From Chondrosia reniformis (taxonomy: Eukaryota; Porifera; Demospongiae; Chondrillida; Chondrillidae), in contig OX359197.1 in assembly GCA_947172415.1 (NCBI GenBank), forward strand, positions 1,364,001-1,428,000: a DNA stretch of 64,000 bases, written 5' to 3'. Within the stretch, counting starts at the first letter, position 1; each line of letters starts with the position of its first letter. Positions 1-10,500 of this stretch are shown piece by piece. A program made the position numbers and the translations under genes. Below the pieces are notes generated by a model. That model was not told where the DNA came from and did no database searches. It was given only the letters and a program-made list of their open reading frames with translations.

Positions 1-84
1 ATAGTAAGGACATATGCATACTATTTATAAAATATTAATTCTGTATTTACACAGATGCTGAACAATATGGTGGACCAGGTAAAT

Positions 85-2474
85 ATGAATTCTTTTTCGC
101 TGCTTTTTTTGATCATAACTTTATCTCTGGCAATTTCAGGTATGTTGTGTTTACAATATATTATACCACTTCACTGCATGTGGTATCTAAAATATTTATG
201 TCATTTCCTTACTGAAAGGATAATTGTTTAACTTACCAATTAAGACTGTATGAAATAGACCATGCATCCAGCTGAGCTATATATTATAATTACTTATAAT
301 AATAACGTAGTGAACTATACTAAAACGTGCGTTTTAGGCTATTATATATACGTATAGACTAAGTGTGACATACGTATAAAGGTATGCATGTCTTTAAATA
401 TAAATCAATGTTTTCTAGATTATAAATTTTAAGTTCTTTGCCGTGCATATATATAATGTATTTGGCTGTATAAAGGGATTATATCTAGCAACAGATTATA
501 TTATAAGTGCAAAATTTTAATTACGATATATATATAGTTTCAAATTACCAGAAGAATATAATGGGAAGGGTTATGGGCATGATAAGCTCTATGAAAAGGG
601 ATTTTATGACAAACAGCTATGTAACTGAGGTTTTATGAATATACTATGACACTGTATATCATGGCATTATATTTTTGACACATGTATATGGGCTGATCAA
701 GTTATACAATCAAAGAAACGTGCTCATGATATACAAATGTGTAAAGCCATATATATGTACATTAATATACATTCTCTGAATAACATATAAAAATATGGTC
801 ATGCATAAGGAAATTCTATAAATTCTTTCAATTTTTAAAGTCTTAGACTAATAATATACAGTTTTCATAGGGTGTACAACAAACAGTTACACTGAGATTT
901 ATATTACAATGGGCTCTATTTAACACTGTTTATATAATTACTATTAGTTATATATTTTGCTCACAGTTAGCCCTCCTGTTTTAATCTTATAATATGCAGT
1001 TGTAGTCTTCCACTCTAAAAATATTTCAATTTATTATAATTATCCTTTTTCCATCTATAAACTATATTCCATATGCAGGATCTAATTCATCAGATTTACT
1101 AATTGGAGCTGGTGATGATCTAAAGCTAGGATGTATGGCTGCTTTTGATCGAGGAGTTCCACATGTGTGGCTTCATAACGGAAAAGGAGTAAAGACAATA
1201 TCTTTAGATTATAGGAATCATCATTATAAAAAGAAAAATATCTCTCTAAATGACTCTGGAGAATATATATGCCGTAATAATGAGGGCATAGCTGTAGAAC
1301 AGTATATTGTTACAGTAACTGGTATGAATTCACACTATTATTATGTATGTACATGTTTATATATATAACTGGAATATACATGTAAGTATATACATGAATA
1401 TAAACCATTTTCCTATATAATAACAATATAAATAATAATATGTGTATTATATGAGGCTAAAGAATAACTCATACGTACTTAAATACTGCATGGACCAGGT
1501 ATAACTGCTAACTTATGTTTTGAAAGGATCATCTTTCGACTTTTAGAGTGTCTGAAGAAGACCCTCAGGGTCAAAATGTCTGACAGCCAAGAAGAAACAA
1601 CAAAACTGCGTCTTTAGACATTATAAAAATCGAAAGATGATCCCCACAGGTACATATATATAATTCTGAATGTTTACAGCTACATATTTCATGTCTGCAT
1701 GCAGCTAGTATACAAGCTTGCAAGACAATAACATTGATGTGTGGTTCCAGTGACCAGGATCCCTTTTATTGGTATCAAAACGGTACTAAAGATAACAAAC
1801 AACATGATCATAGTAATCTTACTATTTTTGTAAAATCACCAGAGGACGGTGGCAGTTACACATGCATCAATGGAAAGGGCATAAAGCATGTCAGTGTTGA
1901 TCTCACTGTAACAGGTGAAGTGCCCACACAATGACATGTTTAAAATTACACGCCTATATGTATATATACATATGCATACTATGAAATTTAGTACATACAA
2001 ATAAGAAAGGCTTCTGTACATGTGGTCTGTATATATATATTATACGTATGTATATGGGTGTATATAAAATAATGTACATATTATATATACGAAGTCTTGT
2101 ATATTAATTAATAATTCATCCTTTTGTCATATTCTTGTCATTATTATATAGAAATCAATTCTAACAGTTGTTACAGTACAAATCTCCCTGAAACAACTGT
2201 ACAACCAGTGAAAGATCATGATCCTGATCAGGAACCTAATATTCTACCAGTCATCATAACACTACCGTTGGTCTTGGTTATAATAACAGCAGTTACAGTA
2301 ACTACACTGAGTGTTATACTTTGCATTCAACGTACTAAAAATAGTAGGCTAAGCAAAGTAACTAGAGTTTTAGCTATATCTCCAGCACCGTATCCCTTCC
2401 AAACTGATCGAGGAGAATATACTGATTTAGAGCCTGAAGAAGGACACGATCCTGATATATCTGAGTTCATTTAA
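85..2474 (+). CDS. Two-Ig-domain single-pass membrane receptor, 4 exons, 276 aa
   Basis: The exons I assign are 85-139, 1079-1321, 1705-1914 and 2152-2474. All introns are GT-AG and the total of 831 nt is a whole number of codons. Exon 1 is a signal peptide (MNSFSLLFLIITLSLAIS). Exon 2 encodes Ig domain 1, with C(LGC), W(VWLHNG) and the DSGEYIC signature. Exon 3 encodes Ig domain 2, with LMC, FYWYQNG and DGGSYTC. Exon 4 encodes a short stalk, one membrane segment (around VIITLPLVLVIITAVTVTTL) and a cytoplasmic tail of about 50 residues with an acidic RGEYTDLEPEE motif. Each Ig domain is one phase 1-1 exon, the classical shuffling unit. An in-frame ATG at 55 would add 10 residues; I chose 85 because the hydrophobic core starts there. 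It is a cell-surface adhesion or recognition molecule; ligand and orthologue are unknown. The single YxxL is a possible SH2-docking site, but it lacks the hydrophobic -2 residue of a full ITIM. Confidence 0.85.
1526..1643. mobile_element. Small hairpin MITE-like element M1 (intron 2 of the Ig gene)
   Basis: The ends are inverted repeats: GGATCATCTTTCGA at the left and TCGAAAGATGATCC at the right. The middle carries a small GACCC/GGGTC stem followed by AAAATGTCTG. It shares layout and core words (TCAAAATGTCT, AAGAAAC) with 8526-8694 and, more loosely, with 11892-12028. It is non-coding and too short to be autonomous. Confidence 0.7.
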
Positions 2475-2954
2475 TTAACAAATACAATATAATATTATAT
2501 ATGAAACGCAGAATATATATATGTATATATTATCATCCTTATTTGAAGTTTTTGTATACTTTTTTGTATTATAAATCATCAATTTACATCTTAGCAAAAT
2601 ATTCAATTCCTATAATTGGTACAGACATGCTTTAAAGATGCTTACACTGTTTTCTCATTTCATATGCAAAATTATGGTGAGGTCTAGAGAGACTTACGTA
2701 TGGCCAATATAAGTATATATGTATCTCGTTAGATACATCCATTCATGCAGAGAATGTTATATACGTAATTGCCTATTTCACCTAATTAACTGTTTTGATC
2801 ACAATATTCATAATATTATTAATTAATACATAAAAAGTACATGTATACACTGAATATATAATATGTTATATGTAAAACTTAAGCATTGATTCAATATGTA
2901 AATAATTATATTACTTGACAATTTACACATAATAGGAACAGGAGATAAAATTAA
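2475..2954. other. Intergenic, 3' ends of two convergent genes
   Basis: This is AT-rich spacer between the stop codons of the Ig receptor (+) and the Ser-rich gene (-). I see no ORF, repeat or RNA signature in it. Confidence 0.6.
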
Positions 2955-5375
2955 TTATATCCTACACAATATGTCTCCCTCTACATATGAGGAGACAAGT
3001 TTTTCAAAAATTGACCTGAGTTTCTGCTGCTGCTGAGATGAAACAGTAAGTATATCATTTCCATGCTGAATGATAGAGCAAATTTCATTTACTATGTTAT
3101 CTACATTTTGATTTGCTGTAATCTCCTCTGCAACTATTTGTTCACTGTGATCTGGTGGAGATTGTATGGAACGTTGGTTTATGGCTTTAATAGGACGGCT
3201 GCATTTACTACCATGTTTCTGTAAAAATGGTGCCACAACTTCTACATCATCATCACTATCACAGATAAAATAATATGGATCGTATTTTAAAGGGTTTGAC
3301 CTTTTTCTTGCCTTTTTTGGTTCACTTTGTTTTTGAGATGCATTTCGTGATATAGCCTTTTTGGCTATTAGAGAGAAACTACCAGTTCTGCTTATGAGGC
3401 TAGGCATAGTACCACGATTTCTTGAGCTTTTATGGATTTCTGACCTATTTCCTCCTTTCTTCATGATTCCTTTGTTACCACGTTGATATATTGCTGAATT
3501 AACATTGTTGGCCTTCTGTAGTCTGCTATTCATAAAAGATGAATGCCTTGTAAGTTCTCCATTACATGTGCTAGTTAAAATGGGACTTATACTAATATTT
3601 TCTAGATTAGATTTGGAGACTGAATGGCCCAATACTGGAGTACTGATTTGCGGTTTGTGCGCTGAACCACTTTTATAAAAGGATCCATAGAGGATATTGT
3701 CATTTTCACAGTAGCTGGTATTAGCTTCACCATGTGTACTTATGTCTGTATTATCATCTGTATGCGACTCTTCAGAGTTTGTAAAATCTGACACTTCTAT
3801 AGAAGGATTTGATTTTGTGGTCTTTTCTTTCTCACTGTGTATCTTAACAGTTATAAGACTTTCTGCATCTGCATCTTCTGCCAAAGATATAAGGTCTTTA
3901 ATCTCATTTGATTTTTTCCCATCTTCCGCAGAGACTTCTGCATTTGTGTACTGTTTGGGACTAAGGTCATTTTCAGAAAGCATCCAATGGTTGTTTGGTA
4001 ATTGGCCAGGCAGAGATTTTACAGGCAATAAATGTGGCTCAATTGGCAGAGGCTCTCCTGGAACAAGATCTGTACAAGATGCTCTATCAGCAGTGTGATC
4101 ATATGTTCCTCGCATGACTTCATCAACCATCTCGGAGTCTAATGTTCCACAGAAGCAGTCATCATTAGCAGAATCAGTTGTTCTAATCCCAAGGTTGATT
4201 TCAGCATCATCAGATCTAGAGCCATGAGTAGTATGAGCATTGTCTCTGCTACTGATAGAGTCATCTTGATTGCTCCACTTGTCAGATGTTTCCTTACTGG
4301 AAGAGTTGGTAAATGACAGTCTTATAGCTTGTTTCACTAGAGAATTCACTATAGTTGCATTGGAATTAGACGACTCAATATTTATCAAGCGACGGGTACT
4401 TCTAGATGAAATACTGATGCTTTTACTGGAAGATGATGGAAATTTTTCGGATGTAGGGGTAACTTTTTTATTTCTGGAGTCACTCGTGTGAGTTACCGGG
4501 ACAGTTTCATGGTTAAATGTATTCTGCTTGCCACAACATGTTAGGTCCATTGACATGGACTCACTATACAATGAACTTGCTTCATTTCTTAGGGGTGATT
4601 TAGTACTACTTGAAAGAGGATGTGAACCTTTAAGTGGGGAATCTCTACCAATAGAGTTTTCTTTGCAAGTAGCTATATCCCTCTTTTTCTTGGCCTTACA
4701 ACTTTGAGTACTATATTTAAAAAAATGCATTAAGTTATACAATTGACTGGAATTTTTATTTACATTTAGTTATATACACTACATACCAAAATACACTAAT
4801 AGGTATATGAAAATGTTATATATTTCAAATTTATGTCATGTGTGTTTTACATTCAATGTGGCTCACAGTGGAAAGTTGTTAGAGGTTGAGGTGTGGAGTT
4901 TCAATTTTGATAAAATCAATTTTGGTGATTTGAATAGCTTTGACTTTTTCCCTAAGTATATTATAATAATATACTCTCATATATTAATTTCAAATACATT
5001 TGTAGTCTACAATGTAGTGTGCATAAATGTAATGTTTAACTAGATATATATAAGTAGTCACATATACGTATACAGGCTGTATCTATAGGGTAATTCTCTC
5101 TTTTGAAAAATAGTGGATATAAATTTTGCAGCACTTTCATGGGTGCATGTTTTACCTTTTTTGGCTGTTTTTTTGATGCTCGAAGAGGAGCATTGATCCA
5201 AACCAACTGAAGTATTGTTATTAGAATGCTCCGATGCGACTGAACTAGGAGTCGGCAAGTGACAACTGCTCTCGGCTGCACTGGATTCCGGAGTAGTCAA
5301 GCGCGCCGCGCTGTAATCGTACTCGACGGGGCGCCTCTTGGAATACGTGCGAAACACTCTGGAAGACTTAATCAT
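2955..5375 (-). CDS. Ser-rich, probably nuclear protein with N-terminal RTYS (PDS5-binding-like) motif, 2 exons, 685 aa
   Basis: Exon 1 is 5375-5074 and exon 2 is 4710-2955 on the minus strand. The donor CT|GTATAC and acceptor ATATAG|T restore one frame (302+1756 nt = 686 codons). I start at MIKSSRVFRTYSKRRP; an in-frame ATG upstream (5432) would add 19 residues. The protein is mostly low-complexity, rich in Ser, Asn, Asp and basic clusters (KAKKKRD, KKARKRS), which suggests a disordered nuclear protein. Two details stand out. The SRVFRTYSKRR start resembles the 'YSR/RTYG' PDS5-binding tip of WAPL and haspin. The segment DSDDDVEVVAPF looks like an acidic-flanked SUMO-interaction motif. No haspin kinase or WAPL C-terminal domain follows. 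The last 50 residues (around IVNEICSIIQHGNDIL) look helical. The gene is divergent from UQCRQ. I do not recognise an orthologue; a cohesin link is a hypothesis only. Confidence 0.7.
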
Positions 5376-5875
5376 TTTGTCTCCGTATCTGCACTTCTGC
5401 TTCCTCCGCTCTAGAGCGGTGTATAGCAACAAAACTGGCGCTAATTCAGCGCGCTTTAAAAATTTACGTAGCCATTTAAATTATTATTGTTACGATACAC
5501 TACACATACCGTAACTTGTGAGAATTTATATATATTCTTATGCACAGTTAAGTTAATAATTACTAATTCTTCATGTAATATTGTCAACCTGTGGAGTTAG
5601 AGAACTGTATCCTAGGAGTGGAATACAAGGTAAGCTATGGCATTTTAAATAATAAAGATAAGAGTTTGCACTTTGCTTAGAAAGTGCAGCGTGTATGACC
5701 AAATGTTGTACAATAATTCCGTGAGAGAAAGCAATGCGTTTATGATGTGTTAGTGGTATGTTTATGGGATTATTATAATAGTTTGAACTGATAATTATGA
5801 CATGTATTGTCGGAGTAGTTTCTTTTTGGAAAGATTGTGAAAGTGGCCTTTTAAATAGGGACCTATCCAGTTCCT

Positions 5876-5905
5876 AAATATGCGCGGCGGCCATTTTCTC
5901 TAAAT
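5876..5905 (+). promoter_or_regulatory. GC-rich patch with YY1-like motif, probable UQCRQ promoter
   Basis: GCGGCGGCCATTTTCT is an isolated CpG-rich patch in AT-rich DNA, close to the YY1 consensus GCCGCCATTTT. YY1-type sites near the start site are common in animal respiratory-chain genes. It sits about 400 bp upstream of the UQCRQ ATG, which would fit a 5'-UTR intron ending at 6287 (ATCTCTTTAG|AATGGG). The start site itself is inferred. Confidence 0.4.
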
Positions 5906-5962
5906 CTTCTAGTGTCTCTTGTGTCCGAACCACTTGCCTTACGTGTTTTCATTAAGTCACCA

Positions 5963-6098
5963 GTATGATACAGTTACCGGTACAGTTGTAGTAAAGTATG
6001 ATACAGTTACTGGTACAGTTGTAGTAAAGTATGATACAGTTACTGGTACAGTTGTAGTAAAGTATGATACAGTTACCGGTACAGTTGTAGTAAAGTAT
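5963..6098 (+). repeat. Minisatellite, 33-bp unit, about 4 copies
   Basis: The unit begins TATGATACAGTTACCGGTAC and is repeated with only C/T changes. Because 33 is a multiple of 3, the repeats stay open on both strands and give artefactual ORFs with a DTVTGTVVVKY-type motif. Confidence 0.95.
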
Positions 6099-6110
6099 GT
6101 TAAGGAAAAA

Positions 6111-6224
6111 ATGCCAATGAACGCAGCTCATCACGGCTACCCACTGTTCAGAAGAAGGTCTTGGAAAATGTCCCTCCCCAGCCATGATGAGGATGCAGGC
6201 TGGTACGAAACTGTAGACTTTTAG
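6111..6224 (+). CDS. Candidate small ORF, 37 aa, upstream of UQCRQ
   Basis: The ORF begins ATGCCAATGAAC after AAAAA, a favourable start context, and ends at TAG 6222-6224, 63 bp before the UQCRQ start. The peptide starts MPMNAAHHGYPLFRRRSWK and ends in an acidic DEDAGWYETVDF tail. Its composition is protein-like (Trp, His, Asp, charged residues) and unlike the AT-rich surroundings. I recognise no family. It could be a uORF in a UQCRQ leader, a small independent peptide, or chance. If the acceptor at 6286-6287 is used, this stretch may be intronic. Confidence 0.25.
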   Translation: MPMNAAHHGYPLFRRRSWKMSLPSHDEDAGWYETVDF

Positions 6225-6287
6225 AGACATGAGGGATAGGCTGTATGCAGAATCATAATTATGATATGTCATATTTATCTCTTTAGA

Positions 6288-6536
6288 ATGGGCAAACTCT
6301 TTGGGAATCTAATTCGAGCAAGAAACATTATCCAATACAGTCTGTCTCCTTTTGAGCAGAGGGCAATGGCCGGCTTGCTCACACGTTCCCCGGCTAATCT
6401 GGTCCGGAGGTTCTTTGATGAAGTGTTTTACATAGCGCCTGGGTTTATCACTGGATTTCTTATCTACTATTATGCAAAGAAGGATTTTCAAAGAAGACAA
6501 AGAAAGAATCCAGCTGATTTTGCAGATGATGTATAA
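6288..6536 (+). CDS. UQCRQ: Cytochrome b-c1 complex subunit 8 (ubiquinol-cytochrome c reductase, complex III)
   Basis: This 82-aa protein starts MGKLFGNLIRARNIIQYSLS and contains SLSPFEQRA and the terminal QRRQRKNPADF. These are the landmark motifs of animal UQCRQ (human SYSLSPFEQRA and KRKNPAAYE), and the length is the same as human. One membrane segment (YIAPGFITGFLIYYYA) crosses the inner mitochondrial membrane, where the subunit supports cytochrome b in complex III. I chose the ATG at 6288, not the in-frame ATG at 6261, because it fits the family start and lies two bases after a good splice acceptor (TTTATCTCTTTAG). That suggests a 5'-UTR intron. An AATAAA at 6659 is a plausible polyadenylation signal. 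The single coding exon is complete. Confidence 0.95.
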   Translation: MGKLFGNLIRARNIIQYSLSPFEQRAMAGLLTRSPANLVRRFFDEVFYIAPGFITGFLIYYYAKKDFQRRQRKNPADFADDV

Positions 6537-7537
6537 TTAGCCAGCGGAACAAAAACTGCATTTCACTATATATTTAAACACTATAAGCATATAGGCGTAT
6601 ATGTTTACTGTATGTATATGTTTATGACCTCTATCTCAGGCTATCTATCTATCTTTCAAATAAAAAAAGTGAAAAGATGTAGGAACGGTACTACTTGCAA
6701 TTGCAAGAGCAAAAAGAAAAAAGCAATAATCTATAGCCATCCCTTTATTAGTACGTAATTGTTTTAGAACCTAGAGAACTGAGAAAGCAACACATAGCTC
6801 GTGTCTCTCTTCCCTGCTTATATCTAGAAACACCTCCTGAAGTAGGATGGGTGTACATTGTGCATGTAATGTAAATACAAAGTTTCTAAGCTGGTTATGT
6901 GGCAGTCAATCAGATCTATATATATACATACATAAGGGGATTGCTGTGGCAATTGTAGCTCATGAACAGTGGTAGAGTATTGGTGGTCATAACCAGCTGT
7001 ATATACCCTGGGCCCAGCAATTGCTTCTCTCATGTTTTTCCCTCTTCTTAATATTTGAGGATGATTATAGTTACTTGTGGTTTGATTATCACTTCAGTTA
7101 TATTCATAAGAGGTTCAATAAAACTTGCTTACAGAGGTTCAATAAAACTTGCTTACAGTGAAAAATTGTATTCAGTTTTATGAGTTAATAATGACATTTT
7201 CTCATTGTATGTTGTTGGTAATGACTTGGCACTACTTAACTTGCCTTTACAAGATCTCGTACAGCCAACTTAACACTACACTCCTAAAGGGAAGCAAAAC
7301 AGAAACATAATCATATAGCTGCACCAGTACACACATAATTGAGTGCATTTGACTACACTTGAATGATGTACGTATTTAAGGATTCAAAGAAGACTGAAAC
7401 TAGGTGCAAGTGTCTTAGAATGATTGCACTTAAGGTAAGGTAGTAAATGTATAAGTATACATTGAAGTTGAGATATATAACCTGTATACAAACTAGACTT
7501 ATTGAGCTATATATATACGATCTGTATAAAACTAGAC
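6537..7537. other. UQCRQ 3' region and spacer to convergent MED15
   Basis: It contains the UQCRQ 3' UTR with AATAAA at 6659-6664. There is also a tandem duplication of a 26-bp word (AGAGGTTCAATAAAACTTGC and following bases) at about 7108-7160. I see no ORF with protein character and no RNA gene. Confidence 0.5.
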
Positions 7538-10500
7538 TTAGGTTAATGTATTCAGATACGTATGTCTCACCCAGGCATCCAACACATTACTGAGTAGAAT
7601 AGGTGTAGACTGTGCGAACAGCCATTCCTTCAAGTGTTGTTGAACAGCTTTCAAGAAGACTGTGGATCCTATGTAATTGTAAACAAGTACAGCTAGAAGC
7701 TAACTGTAAACAAGTACAGCTACGTAGAAGCTAACTGTAAACAAGTACAGCTAGAAGCTAACTGTAAACAAGTACAGCTACGTAGAAGCTAACTGTAAAC
7801 AAGTACAGCTACGTAGAAGCTAATTGTAAACAAGTACAGCTACGTAGAAGCTAACTGTAAACAAGTACAGCTAGAAGCTAACTGTAAACAAGTACAGCTA
7901 CGTAGAAGCTAACTGTAAACAAGTACAGCTACGTAGAAGTTAACTGTAAACAAGTACAGCTACGTAGAAGTTAACTGTAAACAAGTACAGCTACGTAGAA
8001 GCTAATTGTAAACAAGTACAGCTACGTAGAAGCTAACTGTAAACAAGTACAGCTACGTAGAAGCTAACTGTAAACAAGTACAGCTACGTAGAAGCTAACT
8101 GTAAACAAGTACAGCTACGTAGAAGCTAACTGTAAACAAGTACAGCTACGTAGAAGCTAACTGTAAACAAGTACAGCTACGTAGAAGCTAACTGTAAACA
8201 AGTACAGCTACGTAGAAGCTAACTGTAAACAAGTACAGCTACGTAGAAGCTAATTGTAAACAAGTACAGCTACGTAGAAGCTAATTGTAAACAAGTACAG
8301 CTAGAAGCTAACTGTAAACAAGTACAGCTACGTAGAAGCTAATTGTAAACAAGTACAGCTACATAGAAGCTAATTGTAAACAAGTACAGCTACGTAGAAG
8401 CTAATTGTAAACAAGTTGAGCTAGAAGCTAATTGTAAACAAGTTGAGCTAAGAAAGTTTTCAATTTATTAGATTAAAACGTACATAACTAGAACAAATGT
8501 AATATGTACAATCATGGACGACTCTCTTTGAGATGGCCCATCTTGGTCTTTAGAGTATCTAAAAACACAGTTTGGTTTTAGAGGAGTTGGACATTTGGGG
8601 GTCTTCTTCAGCGACTGGTCAAAATGTCTAGCTTCACAAGAAACCAAACTGTGTCACTAGACGCTCAAAAGACCAAAGATGAACCATCTCAAATATCTAC
8701 TTAAATAGTTGCAATATTACACATGTAAATTACCATACCATACGTATATACATACAGGTACGTATACTTATAAATACAGAAGTACATATCTTGGGCCAAG
8801 GATTCACAGAAGATCAAGATAAAGAAAAAGACAAAGACTCCCAGGATCACTGATGAAGGGTGGAATTCCCAGAAACGGCTGTCTGATCCAGTGGAGAAGA
8901 AGATGAAAGAAGGAAGAAAAGACTCCTGTATCTTCATCCAAAGCTCTCTTCAGGTTTAGTTCCCCTATAGGCTCTTTTACAGAATAGGCATATAGCATGT
9001 AGGAAAATGGTATCTTAGATTTTTCATATACTGTACTTACCATACATACAGGTGGTACCATACATACAGGTGGTACGTATACTTACCATACTCCTTGAGG
9101 GAGACTTCAGGGGAGCTTTGTGGATAGCTGTTGGACAGAGTCACTTTGATGCTAGGAACCTTTGGAGTGCCCTCATCATCTGTAGAGGAGAGAGAGAGTG
9201 GCAAACTATAGGCCACATGAAGGTACATACGTACGTAATGTACAAACAGACGCATACAGAATCTCCTGCCAGTTTGGTATATATTTATGGCAAGACTGAC
9301 CTCAAAACAAGGGATGGAAAAACAGAGAAGATCAGACAGAAGAGGTAAAACTGACAACTCTTTAGCAGATCATTGTGATAAAGTCACAACACAAAGAAAC
9401 TGAAACATTTTAACTTTTTTTCCTCTTTATTACTGATGATTAATATCTACAAGTTTAAGAATCCTATCGCTGTTACTGATAGCTTATTTGGAAGAATTAA
9501 TCATACAGATGCATGTACAGTCACAGGAATCAGTAGTGTAAAGGAAATGATACACAACCACTGTTAGTTTAACACTTAAAATTCACTATTTGCAGTATTC
9601 AAAGACTCCTTTTTGCCTCTCACGTGGAAGTATGCCATTGTCATGGGAATAGAAAATCTTTAATCCGGGTGACTTACGAGATAAGAAACCTACCCTAAAG
9701 GCGGGTTTCTGATCTCGTAATCACTTAATTCAAGAACAGTGCACAAACGTAATACTAGACTTACCCAGAAAACACTCCAGTTCTGTCGTTTTGTCAGTAG
9801 CTTTTGGTTCTTTGGTGATCTTCACACTAAACTGTTCATCTAAACAATTCATTTCTCGTTTTAAAAGTGACAGGCAAGGATTATGATTGTCTAAGTGGAA
9901 GGAAGTAACATCAAAAGTTGCATTTTAAAAGTAACTAAATTTAGACTACAACTTCATACTGTATGTGTAAATATAATCTGTTATTCCCAACAAGTTGTCC
10001 TTGTATGTTTATACAAAAAGAGAGCTAAGTGAGTGACCCAGTGTCTCCCTGCATGGCCCAGTGTCTCCCTGCATGATCCAGTGTCTCCCTGCATGACCCA
10101 GTGTCTCCCTGCATGACCCAGTGTCTCCCTGCATGGCCCAGTGTCTCCCTGCATGGCCCAGTGTCTCCCTACATGACCCAGTGTCTCCCTACATGACCCA
10201 GTGTCTCCCTACATGACCCAGTGTCTCCCTGCATGACCCAGTGTCTCCCTGCATGACCCAGTGTCTCTCTGCATGACCCAGTGTCTCCCTACATGACCCA
10301 GTGTCTCTCTGCATGACCCAGTGTCTCCCTGCATGGCCCAGTGTCTCCCTGCATGACCCAGTGTCTCCCTGCATGACCCAGTGTCTCCCTGCATGACCCA
10401 GTGTCTCCCTGCATGACCCAGTGTCTCCCTGCATGACCCAGTGTCTCCCTGCATGGCCCAGTGTCTCCCTGCATGGCCCAGTGTCTCCCTGCATGGCCCA

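Noticed and set aside
2955-5375. Calling the Ser-rich gene WAPL or haspin
   Set aside because: Only the N-terminal dozen residues are similar. Neither the WAPL C-terminal domain nor a kinase domain is present in the gene or the following DNA.
5919-6224. 101-codon plus-strand ORF across the 33-bp repeat
   Set aside because: It begins at a TTG, and most of it is the 33-bp minisatellite staying in frame. Only the last 37 codons (from ATG 6111) are kept, as a weak candidate.
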